This document shows, piece after piece, positions 7,618 through 15,441 of a stretch of 64,000 bases of DNA. This stretch comes from an uncultured Prevotellaceae bacterium (GTDB lineage: Bacteria > Bacteroidota > Bacteroidia > Bacteroidales > Muribaculaceae), in assembly GCA_900317325.1 (NCBI GenBank), contig ONGE01000017.1, forward strand, positions 62,001-126,000, given 5' to 3'. Below the pieces are notes generated by a model, which saw only the letters and a program-made list of their open reading frames with translations, searched no databases and was not told where the DNA came from. The first letter of the stretch is position 1. Each line of letters opens with the position of its first letter. The position numbers and the translations under genes were made by a program.

Positions 7618-10167
7618 ATGAAAAAGAAAAACCAGTTAAAGATGTTACCAGATTTCAATAAAGATGATTTTATTGCTCTTGGTGTCAAAACAAATGAAAT
7701 CAAGAGAATAAGAGACTTCTACAATGCTCTTTACAACTCGACTGAGGAATTAGAAGTGGTTATTGCCTATATTCGCTTCTTCAACCTGAAGGTTGACATG
7801 AAGGAAAGACATGACCTCTACACGCCCCAAATGCTATATGAATTCAAGAGGGACAGGAATTTCAAGTCAAGGCGGGTACGGGCAGAGGTGCTTGCACAAC
7901 TCATCTATTACTTGCATGGAATGAGATTCAACCCTACCGAAAAAGAGATACCAAAATACTTGTGCTTAGCAGACCGTAACGAAATCATCCTAACCGAGAC
8001 CGAATTATGGCTTAATTATTTTGAACAAGAACAAGGGAAATATGACTGGTCATACGCCGCCAGTAGTCCTGACTTACTGCTTGTTTCCGACCTTGAAAAA
8101 GATGAACAGATTGCTACAATGCAATATTTCAATCTCTTTATACCCTCTGAATTATTAAAGGTTGAGCAATTTTTTAAAACAATTTATTCCGACAATCCTG
8201 AAGTTTTCACTATCAAAAAAATCATAACTGAACGTAATTTCGAAGCAGTATTTGATGAGTGGAATGTGAAGTTTGGTGAGGATGTCCGTAATGGACGCAA
8301 GCCATCGGAGTACTTCTTGTGTGATATTCAACGCGGGCGGTCAATGGTTAATACCGAGACAATGCGCGTCATGTTCAATATTGCTCACGATCAGTGGATA
8401 GCAAAGAAACTTAATTTAAATCAGTATAACAGATTCTGGAACATCTTTGACCGCACGAGTGATAAAGACCTCATAGGTGGTATCTTAAGTAAGATTGATA
8501 GATTGAGTGATGATTTTCAACGTAGATTTGAAGGTGAGTTCTATACACCAATTCCTTACGCCAACATTGCTCATGACTACATTGCTGAGACCCTTGGGGA
8601 TGAGCAATGGTGGAGAACAGGCAAATACAGGCTTTGGGACATGGCAGCGGGAACAGGAAATCTCGAGTATCACCTGCCTGCCGAGGCCTATAAGTACATG
8701 TATCTTTCCACTTTGCTTGATGGCGATGTGCGCTTTTTGAGACGCACATTCAAAGGGGCAGTGTGCTTCCAGTATGATTATTTGAATGATGATATTGATT
8801 CACTTTTCAATAAGTTGTCTTTCAGTGCAACAAAGATGCCTGAACAGCTTGAAAATGATTTGAAGAATCCCGACATCACTTGGATAATATTGCTTAATCC
8901 TCCTTTTGCCACAGCACAAGACAAATCCACAGCATCTTCAGGGAAAGAAGGTGTTAGCGATACGCTTATTCGAAAAACGATGCACTCAAAAGAGTTCAAT
9001 TTGGGCGAGACTTCTCGAGAATTGTTTGCTCAGTTCCTTTTCCGCATCCACCATGAGTTCAAGCACAAGAAGGCATACCTGTGTTTGTTCTCAACATTGA
9101 AATACATCAATTCCAACAACGACCAGCGGCTTAGGGATAAGGTTTTTCACTATCATTTTGAAAGAGGATTCATGTTTGACTCTCGCGCTTTTAATGGCGT
9201 GAAAGGTAAATTCCCCGTTGGCTGCCTTGTTTGGAATCTGGCAGTGCAAGAGAAATTAAATGAGCAGAATATCATCCTTGACGTGTGGAATCGCTCGACG
9301 CCGCCTGTCAAGGTTGCTCATAAGCGGATTCCGTCAATAGAAAGGTCTGCTTTTCTCAATAAATGGGTGGAAAGGCCCGACACAGAAATTGTATTCCCGC
9401 CATTCTCCTCAGCCCTAAATGTCAATGCCGATAAAAAAGACATCCGCGACCGCATTGCCAAAGGTTTTATTTGTTCAATGTGTAATCCTGGAAATGATGT
9501 GCAACATATCAATTACATTGCATTGCTCTCAGGCCCTTACGGGAGTGCCGGGGCTTGGTCGGTGACACCTGATAATTTCGAACGGTCAATGGTCATTTTT
9601 GCTGTCAAGAAGACGACAAAACAGTATTGGTATAATGATCGTGACCAGTTCATGCAACCCAATTGTGAACTTCCACAAGACTTCATCAACGACTGCGTAG
9701 TTTACAGTCTTTTCCATAGTGCCAACCAAACCGTTAGCCTGCAGCACGTAATGTACAAGGGCAAGGAATATAATATACCAAATCATCTGTTCCCGTTCCT
9801 GATACAGGATGTCAAGAAATGGCCTTGCAGTGATCCCGATGTTACCAGTGGAATCAGTGCCGATAGTGACCGTTTTGCCGCCAGGTGGCTAGAAAGTCAC
9901 ACATTGACAAATGAAGCCCAGCTTGTTGTAGATGCCGCCCGCGACATGTATAAGAAGTTTTACAAGGAATCGGCCTTGTTGAATACCAACAAATATCGAA
10001 TAGGGGCTTGGGATGCTGGATTGTACCAAATCACTGCTTGCCTCAGTGATGAAGAATACAACCTCGGTAATGACTATTCCAGTTTCACAACGGCATTGAA
10101 AAATGCGATGAAGTTTTTAAATGAAAAAATCGATAAAGAAAAGAGACTCTATGGCTTCATGGGTTAG
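7618..10167 (+). CDS. Orphan N6-adenine DNA methyltransferase-like protein
   Basis: This protein of 849 residues has a SAM-binding motif I (LWDMAAGTGNLEYHL, about residue 340) preceded by EGEFYTPIPYANIA, and a catalytic motif IV (LLNPPFATA, about residue 425). That order is typical of N6-adenine methylases of the HsdM/type IIG kind. The N-terminal 300 residues match nothing I can name, and a fused nuclease there cannot be ruled out. The C-terminal part could hold a target-recognition domain. There is no adjacent restriction, specificity or helicase gene. The gene is visibly AT-richer than its neighbours, has its own promoter and is flanked by repeats and a MITE-like element, which suggests horizontal acquisition. 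It may be a solitary methylase, a single-protein type IIG enzyme, or a relic of a larger defence island. Confidence 0.75.
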   Translation: MKKKNQLKMLPDFNKDDFIALGVKTNEIKRIRDFYNALYNSTEELEVVIAYIRFFNLKVDMKERHDLYTPQMLYEFKRDRNFKSRRVRAEVLAQLIYYLHGMRFNPTEKEIPKYLCLADRNEIILTETELWLNYFEQEQGKYDWSYAASSPDLLLVSDLEKDEQIATMQYFNLFIPSELLKVEQFFKTIYSDNPEVFTIKKIITERNFEAVFDEWNVKFGEDVRNGRKPSEYFLCDIQRGRSMVNTETMRVMFNIAHDQWIAKKLNLNQYNRFWNIFDRTSDKDLIGGILSKIDRLSDDFQRRFEGEFYTPIPYANIAHDYIAETLGDEQWWRTGKYRLWDMAAGTGNLEYHLPAEAYKYMYLSTLLDGDVRFLRRTFKGAVCFQYDYLNDDIDSLFNKLSFSATKMPEQLENDLKNPDITWIILLNPPFATAQDKSTASSGKEGVSDTLIRKTMHSKEFNLGETSRELFAQFLFRIHHEFKHKKAYLCLFSTLKYINSNNDQRLRDKVFHYHFERGFMFDSRAFNGVKGKFPVGCLVWNLAVQEKLNEQNIILDVWNRSTPPVKVAHKRIPSIERSAFLNKWVERPDTEIVFPPFSSALNVNADKKDIRDRIAKGFICSMCNPGNDVQHINYIALLSGPYGSAGAWSVTPDNFERSMVIFAVKKTTKQYWYNDRDQFMQPNCELPQDFINDCVVYSLFHSANQTVSLQHVMYKGKEYNIPNHLFPFLIQDVKKWPCSDPDVTSGISADSDRFAARWLESHTLTNEAQLVVDAARDMYKKFYKESALLNTNKYRIGAWDAGLYQITACLSDEEYNLGNDYSSFTTALKNAMKFLNEKIDKEKRLYGFMG

Positions 10168-10261
10168 TTGAAGCTTAGTTGAGACTTATCCTAGTTTTGG
10201 CTAGAATAGGACTATTATGATTTTTCGCGTGCACGCAAAGAAAAAAAAAGAAAAAATGGAA

Positions 10262-10640
10262 AAATCAATATCAATGCCGTTAGGGCGCCTTAGCATGCAG
10301 GGGGCTGGCTGTAAAGCCCGTTAGGGCTGGTCAGGGCATAGGCAGGGGTTCCGCTTCGCTCCACCCCTGTGAACATGCATTAAAAGATAATAACCCCGCT
10401 AGGGGTGACAGATTGTGCAGCAACGACTTTCTGCCGCCCCGTTGGGGCTTGAATGGGTTTGTTCTATTGAGGGTGTGTCATAATTGCGACTCGGTAATAT
10501 AACCGTGCTATCGCACGGGAAATTAAACAAATTATTAAATTAAAATTGATACTATTATCATATTAATATAGTTCTAGCAGTTGAATTATGACACACCCTC
10601 ATGACCTAGTCGCCCCTATCGGGGCTCTAACCGGACACAT
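10262..10640. repeat. Clustered CCCGTTAGGG-type hairpin repeats
   Basis: The 490-base gap before the GH2 gene holds several short GC palindromes: CCCGTTAGGGC, CCCCGCTAGGGG, GCCCCGTTGGGGC and GCCCCTATCGGGGC. They are arranged as in dispersed repeat elements common in Bacteroidetes. The last two are separated by a MITE-like insert at 10468-10601. No coding sequence is seen. The final hairpin (10612-10626) could also terminate the reverse-strand GH2 gene. Confidence 0.65.
10468..10601. mobile_element. 134-bp MITE-like element with perfect 18-bp terminal inverted repeats
   Basis: The ends TGAGGGTGTGTCATAATT and its exact reverse complement (10468-10485 and 10584-10601) enclose an AT-rich interior with one internal hairpin (CCGTGC TATC GCACGG). 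GGGTGTGTCA-type ends resemble those of IS elements. There is no transposase reading frame, and no clear target duplication is visible. It lies inside the GC-hairpin repeat cluster. Confidence 0.75.
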
Positions 10641-10657
10641 TAATCATTCTTTCGGGT

Positions 10658-13111
10658 TTATTCGGCGGTGATCATTAGATTTCCTGACTTTAGACCGTTG
10701 CTGCTGCAAGTGAGTTGAAGGGCTGCGGGCGTGTGTCCGCTCTGGATGAGAATCTGGGCCAAGCCGTTGAATGCCGGTATTTGGAATGTGTGGCAGTCCA
10801 GTTCATCGGGATGGTCGGGACCACAGTAGGAGGGGTCGCCGTTGCCGACGCCCAAAATGCGGCCGTCCCCGTCGAGTGAGCAGGTGAGCATGGGGCAGGC
10901 ATCAGGAACGATACGTCCCTTGTTGTCCTGAATCTCAACGGTCACGACGGCTACATCGCGTCCATCGGCGGTGATGAGACGGCGGTCGGCTGTCAGCACG
11001 ATTCTTGCCGCAGGGTTGGTGGTCTCGATCGTTTGTTTCAAGATGCGCTTTCCGTTCTTGTATCCGGTGGCAACGATGCGGCCCGGTTGATAGACGGCTT
11101 TCCACTTCAGGTGTCCGTTCTTGGGCATCGCCTGTCGGCCCAGCCGCTTGCCGTTGACGGTCAGCTCCACTTCATCACAGTTGCTGTAGGCCCAGATCTC
11201 CACTTCCTCGCCCTCATGGCCTTGCAGGTTCCAGTGCGGGAAGATGTGCAGCACGGGCTCGCTGGTCCACCATGCCTTAAGGTAACTGGCCTCGTCTTTG
11301 GGAAATCCGCAATAGTCAAGAATGCCGAATTCCGAGTCATGGGCGGGATAAGACAGGGGGTTGGGCTCGCCACGGTAGTCAAAGCCCGTCCAATAGAAGA
11401 GACCTGCCGCCCAGGGACGCTCGTCGTAGAATTTCCATCCGCGCTCAATCACGTTTTCCACGCCTGGCGCGGTGCCCCGGTTGATGCTGACCATGTGGCC
11501 GGGTTGGTCGGGCGAGTCAAAATAGACGCCTCGCGTGCCGCAGCCGGTGGTTTCTTCGGTGCCCACGATTTTCCATGTGGGGTTGGCCGCCTTACGGTTA
11601 TCCACATCGTTTTGCGCGATATAGTTGAATCCCACCACATCGAGTCCCTTGATCATTTCGGACCCTCCGGCATTGGCTATTGTTGAGTGGCGGGTGGGAT
11701 CGAGCAGGCGGGTATATTCACGCATGGCGGCTGCAACGCGTGTGCCTTGAATGGTATTCTCCATGCCCCACTCCTCGTTGCCGTCGCTCCACAGGACAAT
11801 CGACGGGTGGTTGCGGTCGCGCTTGATCATGTTCTCGAGCAGCCTCAGGTGCTCGGTGTTGATGCCCGCAAGCCGGTTCTCGTCAATGACGAGGATGCCC
11901 TCGCGGTCGCAGATGTCGAGTTGGGCAGGCGTCATCGGGTTGTGGGACGCACGATAGGCATTGCAGCCCAATTTCTTGAGTTGCTTGATGCGCCACGCCA
12001 TGAGCGCCTCGGGGATAGCGGCACCCACGCCGGCATGGTCCTGATGCATGTTCACGCCCTTGAGTTCAACCTCTACTCCGTTGAGCAGAAATCCCCTGTC
12101 GGCGTCAAACTCCACATCACGGATGCCCGTGGTTGTCATGTACACGTCGGTCACCAGCCCGTTCACCTTGACGGTCGTTTCCACTTGATACAGATAGGGG
12201 TCGCCGGTGCTCCACAGATGCGGTCGGTCAAGTGTCAGCATCTGTTTGCAGCCGCTGGTCTGCTTGCCTTTCAGGTCAAGTGAGGCAGCGTTTGTCCTGC
12301 CCACTTCGTTGCCTTGAGCATCGAGCAGACGGTGCTCTACGGTACACACCTGCGGTTCCAACGAATGATTGTTGACCTCGGTATCCACATGAATGGTCGC
12401 CGAGGTGTAAGGGGCCTTGAGGTCGGCATAGACAAAGGTGCCGAACGGAGCCACACTGACAGCAGCCGACTTGATGAGCCATGCGTCACGGTAGATGCCG
12501 GCGCCCTCATAGAACCACCCCTCCTCGAGCGTGGCGTCGGCCCGCACACACACAAGGTTCTCACCGCCATAGTTCACATACTCGGTCACGTCATACACCT
12601 GCGTGGCATAGCCGCTGGGTTCGGTACCCATATAGAAGCCGTTGAACCACACGCGGGCATTGCGGAAGATGCCGTCAAACTGCAGGGCGATGTGCTTGCC
12701 CAGGTCCGACTCGGGGATGGTGATCACCTTGCGGTACCAGCCCACACTCGTTTCGGGATATTGATAACCCACAGTCTTGTAGCCGTGCGAGTGGCTGGCC
12801 TCACGGGCATAGGGCAAGATAGTCGCCCAATCGTGCGGAATGCGCACCTCCTGCCATGCAGAGTCGTTGAACTTGATGGCGTAAGGGCCCTCGTTGTGTA
12901 TTGAGTTGGCCTTGGTCAGATAGTTGAAATACTCAGTGCCGCAGCCATAGTCCTTGGCCGGGTCGGCAGCGTTGCCCAGCGAGAATTTCCAGCCCTCGTC
13001 CAATCGTATGGTCTCACGCACATTCTGCGCACAGACCGACAGCAATGCACAAAGCATCCAACCCAGCATGGCGAGCCTCATGCCCACATGGTTACCGTCG
13101 ATATTTTTCAT
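10658..13111 (-). CDS. GH2 family beta-glycosidase (beta-galactosidase/mannosidase-like), secreted
   Basis: This protein of 817 residues has a signal peptide (hydrophobic segment about residues 12-28, ending CALLSVCAQ). It has the GH2 layout: an N-terminal jelly-roll with RIPHDWAT, an Ig-like domain, the TIM barrel beginning near GVNMHQDHAGVG, and C-terminal Ig-like domains. The NAYRASHNP motif and the acid/base region LWSDGNEEWG are clear. The nucleophile is probably the Glu in VGTEETTG. Sugar specificity cannot be read from sequence; beta-galactosidase is the default for this layout, and beta-mannosidase is possible in this mannan locus. It has its own promoter at 13209-13216 with a leader of about 90 bases. 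Translation may start at Met1 or Met11. Confidence 0.88.
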   Translation of the reverse strand: MKNIDGNHVGMRLAMLGWMLCALLSVCAQNVRETIRLDEGWKFSLGNAADPAKDYGCGTEYFNYLTKANSIHNEGPYAIKFNDSAWQEVRIPHDWATILPYAREASHSHGYKTVGYQYPETSVGWYRKVITIPESDLGKHIALQFDGIFRNARVWFNGFYMGTEPSGYATQVYDVTEYVNYGGENLVCVRADATLEEGWFYEGAGIYRDAWLIKSAAVSVAPFGTFVYADLKAPYTSATIHVDTEVNNHSLEPQVCTVEHRLLDAQGNEVGRTNAASLDLKGKQTSGCKQMLTLDRPHLWSTGDPYLYQVETTVKVNGLVTDVYMTTTGIRDVEFDADRGFLLNGVEVELKGVNMHQDHAGVGAAIPEALMAWRIKQLKKLGCNAYRASHNPMTPAQLDICDREGILVIDENRLAGINTEHLRLLENMIKRDRNHPSIVLWSDGNEEWGMENTIQGTRVAAAMREYTRLLDPTRHSTIANAGGSEMIKGLDVVGFNYIAQNDVDNRKAANPTWKIVGTEETTGCGTRGVYFDSPDQPGHMVSINRGTAPGVENVIERGWKFYDERPWAAGLFYWTGFDYRGEPNPLSYPAHDSEFGILDYCGFPKDEASYLKAWWTSEPVLHIFPHWNLQGHEGEEVEIWAYSNCDEVELTVNGKRLGRQAMPKNGHLKWKAVYQPGRIVATGYKNGKRILKQTIETTNPAARIVLTADRRLITADGRDVAVVTVEIQDNKGRIVPDACPMLTCSLDGDGRILGVGNGDPSYCGPDHPDELDCHTFQIPAFNGLAQILIQSGHTPAALQLTCSSNGLKSGNLMITAE

Positions 13112-13208
13112 ATTACCTGAATTTGAAAATCATTCATTAGTCGTCAAGCGATGTTGCCCCCAGTCATCATTTGGCCACACTCTATCCACATTGCCGGCAA
13201 TGGTACCT

Positions 13209-13216
13209 CAAAGGTA
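13209..13216 (-). promoter_or_regulatory. TAnnTTTG element (TACCTTTG) for the GH2 gene
   Basis: On the reverse strand TACCTTTG lies about 98 bases upstream of the GH2 ATG. Confidence 0.55.
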
Positions 13217-13251
13217 AACCAACCGCGCATGCCTTGAAAAAAAATTTGAGG

Positions 13252-13794
13252 TTACTCTTCCCCGATGAGTTCTTGCAGACGACTGGTGATATCCCCATCA
13301 CCGATGCCTACAGGATATTTACCGCGTATTAATCTGTAAATACCCACTATAGCGGCGACTAAGACGACGATCCAGCCAATCACTTTCGTAATACCCGAAG
13401 CAAAGGAAAAATAACAGAAACAAGCAAACCACCCGCAAAATATCAATTGTCCTATCGTCCAGATGATACTTTTGTCTTTAACGTACTTTTTGAACTCGTT
13501 CAATAGCTGTTCTGGAGTGCCGAGACCGTCGATGGTTTTTAAGAAGCTGTGAGATTTCAGACCCCCCCAGCCAGACACAAGTGCATATAACAATAGCGTC
13601 ACGAAGTAAACAAAATCTTCTATTGTCCAAAGGCGAGAACGCTCGAGAGTTATTACCATTATCAAAAATATCAGGAAAACTATCAAGAGAACCGACCAAA
13701 CCCGGAAATAAGTTTTCGCACTATTCTTGCACTTGTCCTTGATGACATCCAGCCACTCTTCTTTGTTGACCAAGTATAAATCTTCCAGTTTCAT
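13252..13794 (-). CDS. Small membrane protein, paralogue of the 51.2 kb gene
   Basis: I do not recognise the family. This 180-residue protein has a short cytoplasmic N-terminus (LVNKEEWLDVIKDKCKNSAK), two hydrophobic segments (about 34-52 and 60-78), a central charged stretch with GLGTPEQLLNEFKKY, and two more hydrophobic segments (about 110-150). It shares this plan and motifs with the 177-residue protein at 51247-51780 (KEELFEQIKGKCKSRAKKEF and RLDTPDQLLYWYDK), so the two are diverged duplicates. A TATATTTG promoter lies upstream. The neighbouring gene upstream on the same strand also encodes a membrane protein, but each gene appears to have its own promoter. Confidence 0.7.
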   Translation of the reverse strand: MKLEDLYLVNKEEWLDVIKDKCKNSAKTYFRVWSVLLIVFLIFLIMVITLERSRLWTIEDFVYFVTLLLYALVSGWGGLKSHSFLKTIDGLGTPEQLLNEFKKYVKDKSIIWTIGQLIFCGWFACFCYFSFASGITKVIGWIVVLVAAIVGIYRLIRGKYPVGIGDGDITSRLQELIGEE

Positions 13795-13864
13795 AATGAT
13801 ATGTTGTTAAAAATGACTCGTGTAACAAACCGCTGTAATAATCAAACTGATTATTCTTTTCTCG

Positions 13865-13872
13865 CAAATATA
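13865..13872 (-). promoter_or_regulatory. TAnnTTTG element (TATATTTG)
   Basis: On the reverse strand it lies about 70 bases upstream of the ATG at 13794. Confidence 0.6.
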
Positions 13873-13999
13873 GCCACTTTTCTTCAAATGACAACTATAA
13901 AGAACCGAAATTGATTAAAAAACAGTAGATTTTGTATCAAGACAAGTTCACTTGAGCGATGCCGAGGCGAAGCCCTGAATGCCATGAAACGGAATTCAC

Positions 14000-14995
14000 T
14001 TATTTGCCAACTTCATGTTCGCGTTGACGCGATTTTTCACGTAGTCGATCTCGTGTTCCCTCATAATACACATGGTGCTTGTCTTGGCCATAGTCATCTT
14101 CCCCCTTCAATACAGCGAAAGACGCTGGGTCTGCTCCCTCTACTATGTTGTTTTTGTAATAGACACACTTGGAATCAACTGCATAGAATTCATTTAGAAC
14201 CTTAAACGTGCGGTAATCACCTGCAGACACAGCTCTATGATATGAATTGCCAACGATACCGAGATAATAGACCTGAAGGCTATCTAAAGCCCAATTACTG
14301 TCAATCAGTCTGAAACTTCCCATATTTGCCACATGGAGAGGCACTTTTCCCATGTAGTAATCGTGTGCGTCATGAGCAAGAGCAAAACCAAGAGATAAAA
14401 TATCGCCATCTGGTAAGACAAAAGTGGCAGGATCAGCTCCTTCTATCAAATTGTAATTAAACCACACATGGTGCATATCGGCTGCATAATCAACGCTCAG
14501 GGCTTTGAATGTACTTGGGTCTGCCCCTTCCAATATCTTATAGCTTGAATTAAACCTATAATAAACATGGTTAACATCGAATGTATACAATTCGTTTAGG
14601 CGTTTATAGGTCGAAGGATCATAACCTTCAGGTTTACTTTCGGAGGATGAAATTGATGCGAGTGTCAGAAACAGGAAGAAAACAGCCACAGGTATGAATG
14701 GGCACAGATTGAACAGCCATGCCCTTCCCAGTTTTTTGGAAAGTTTAAACCACAACCATATTAATGGGATCAGATAGATCGGGTAAAGCCAGATGGTGCA
14801 TGCTGCACCCAAACGGCAAAAATCGTCGATAGAGGATCGGGTTGGCGCATCCCAGAAAAATACGGACATATAGAAACCTATCGGCCAAAATAACAGCGCT
14901 AGAAACATCATCTGGACAACGGTTTTCTGGTCTGGTGTAGGCTGTTCTCCCAAAATACGAGCAATCAGTCCTTTTGACTTAGCTTTCTGTTCCAT
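14000..14995 (-). CDS. Membrane-anchored DKNYY-repeat protein
   Basis: This 331-residue protein has three hydrophobic segments in its first 125 residues, followed by an exported domain made of repeated units: a D-x-xHVYY or D-x-KCVYY strand, then EGADPSTF or EGADPATF and a following VDYAxD. This is the DKNYY repeat plan seen in many Gram-negative surface proteins of unknown role. At least five units are visible between residues about 130 and 315. The tail is basic (RDRLREKSRQREHEVGK). It has its own TACCTTTG promoter at 15022-15029. No function can be assigned. Confidence 0.75.
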   Translation of the reverse strand: MEQKAKSKGLIARILGEQPTPDQKTVVQMMFLALLFWPIGFYMSVFFWDAPTRSSIDDFCRLGAACTIWLYPIYLIPLIWLWFKLSKKLGRAWLFNLCPFIPVAVFFLFLTLASISSSESKPEGYDPSTYKRLNELYTFDVNHVYYRFNSSYKILEGADPSTFKALSVDYAADMHHVWFNYNLIEGADPATFVLPDGDILSLGFALAHDAHDYYMGKVPLHVANMGSFRLIDSNWALDSLQVYYLGIVGNSYHRAVSAGDYRTFKVLNEFYAVDSKCVYYKNNIVEGADPASFAVLKGEDDYGQDKHHVYYEGTRDRLREKSRQREHEVGK

Positions 14996-15021
14996 CTTGA
15001 TTCATCTTTCTCTCATTACGG

Positions 15022-15029
15022 CAAAGGTA
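15022..15029 (-). promoter_or_regulatory. TAnnTTTG element (TACCTTTG) for the DKNYY gene
   Basis: It lies 26 bases upstream of the ATG on the reverse strand. Confidence 0.65.
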
Positions 15030-15101
15030 GCGATTATTTCGATAAACACATCAGATTCATTGGGGCCAATTCATTATTTTTGGAATATTTTTGCGGATTG
15101 G

Positions 15102-15133
15102 TTGGTGGGTATGGGAAAAAAGTAGTACTTTTG
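15102..15133 (+). promoter_or_regulatory. Promoter of the riboswitch/btuB transcript
   Basis: TACTTTTG at 15126-15133 is preceded, after 20 bases, by TTGG at 15102-15105. This matches the Bacteroides -33/-7 spacing. Transcription would begin just before the riboswitch. Confidence 0.75.
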
Positions 15134-15141
15134 CGGCGCAA

Positions 15142-15316
15142 AGATGGTAATCGGGTGGCTCAGGGCCATCACGATGCAAGGGAATCCGGTGAGAGTCCGG
15201 AACTGTACCTGCAGCTGTAATCCCCTCAAACACAGGGTCTGCTTACTGAACGTCACTGGCCGACAACAAGGCTGGGAAGGCAAAGCAGACCGGGGAAAAG
15301 TCAGAAGACCTGCCAT
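15142..15316 (+). promoter_or_regulatory. Cobalamin riboswitch
   Basis: The conserved elements occur in order: a GATGCAAGGGAATCCGGTGAGAG-type core (about 15173-15195, GGTGAGAGTCCGG), CTGTACCTGCAGCTGTAA (about 15204-15221), GCCACTG-type and GGGAAGG segments (about 15255-15280), and the B12 box AGTCAGAAGACCTGCC at 15299-15314. It lies 125 bases upstream of the TonB receptor gene and after a good promoter. High cobalamin should reduce expression of the downstream genes. An open frame through it is not a gene. Confidence 0.96.
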
Positions 15317-15338
15317 AACAGTTAATAGCGAACTGTTA
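15316..15338 (+). promoter_or_regulatory. Heptad-derived hairpin just after the B12 box
   Basis: TAACAGTT and AACTGTTA pair around a 7-base loop two bases after the B12 box. The sequence is of the YTAR heptad type (GTTAACAG) found between genes here. It may form part of the expression platform. Confidence 0.45.
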
Positions 15339-15441
15339 ACAGTTAATCGTTGGTTTCGCATCAACTTCGACTGGAGACCAGTGGCTAGAGACTAAACTTA
15401 TTTTAGTACGTTCACTCAGGAACAGGTGTGACGGAAAGCAA

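Noticed and set aside
15144-15395. Small plus-strand reading frame upstream of btuB
   Set aside because: It lies wholly within the cobalamin riboswitch and its platform.
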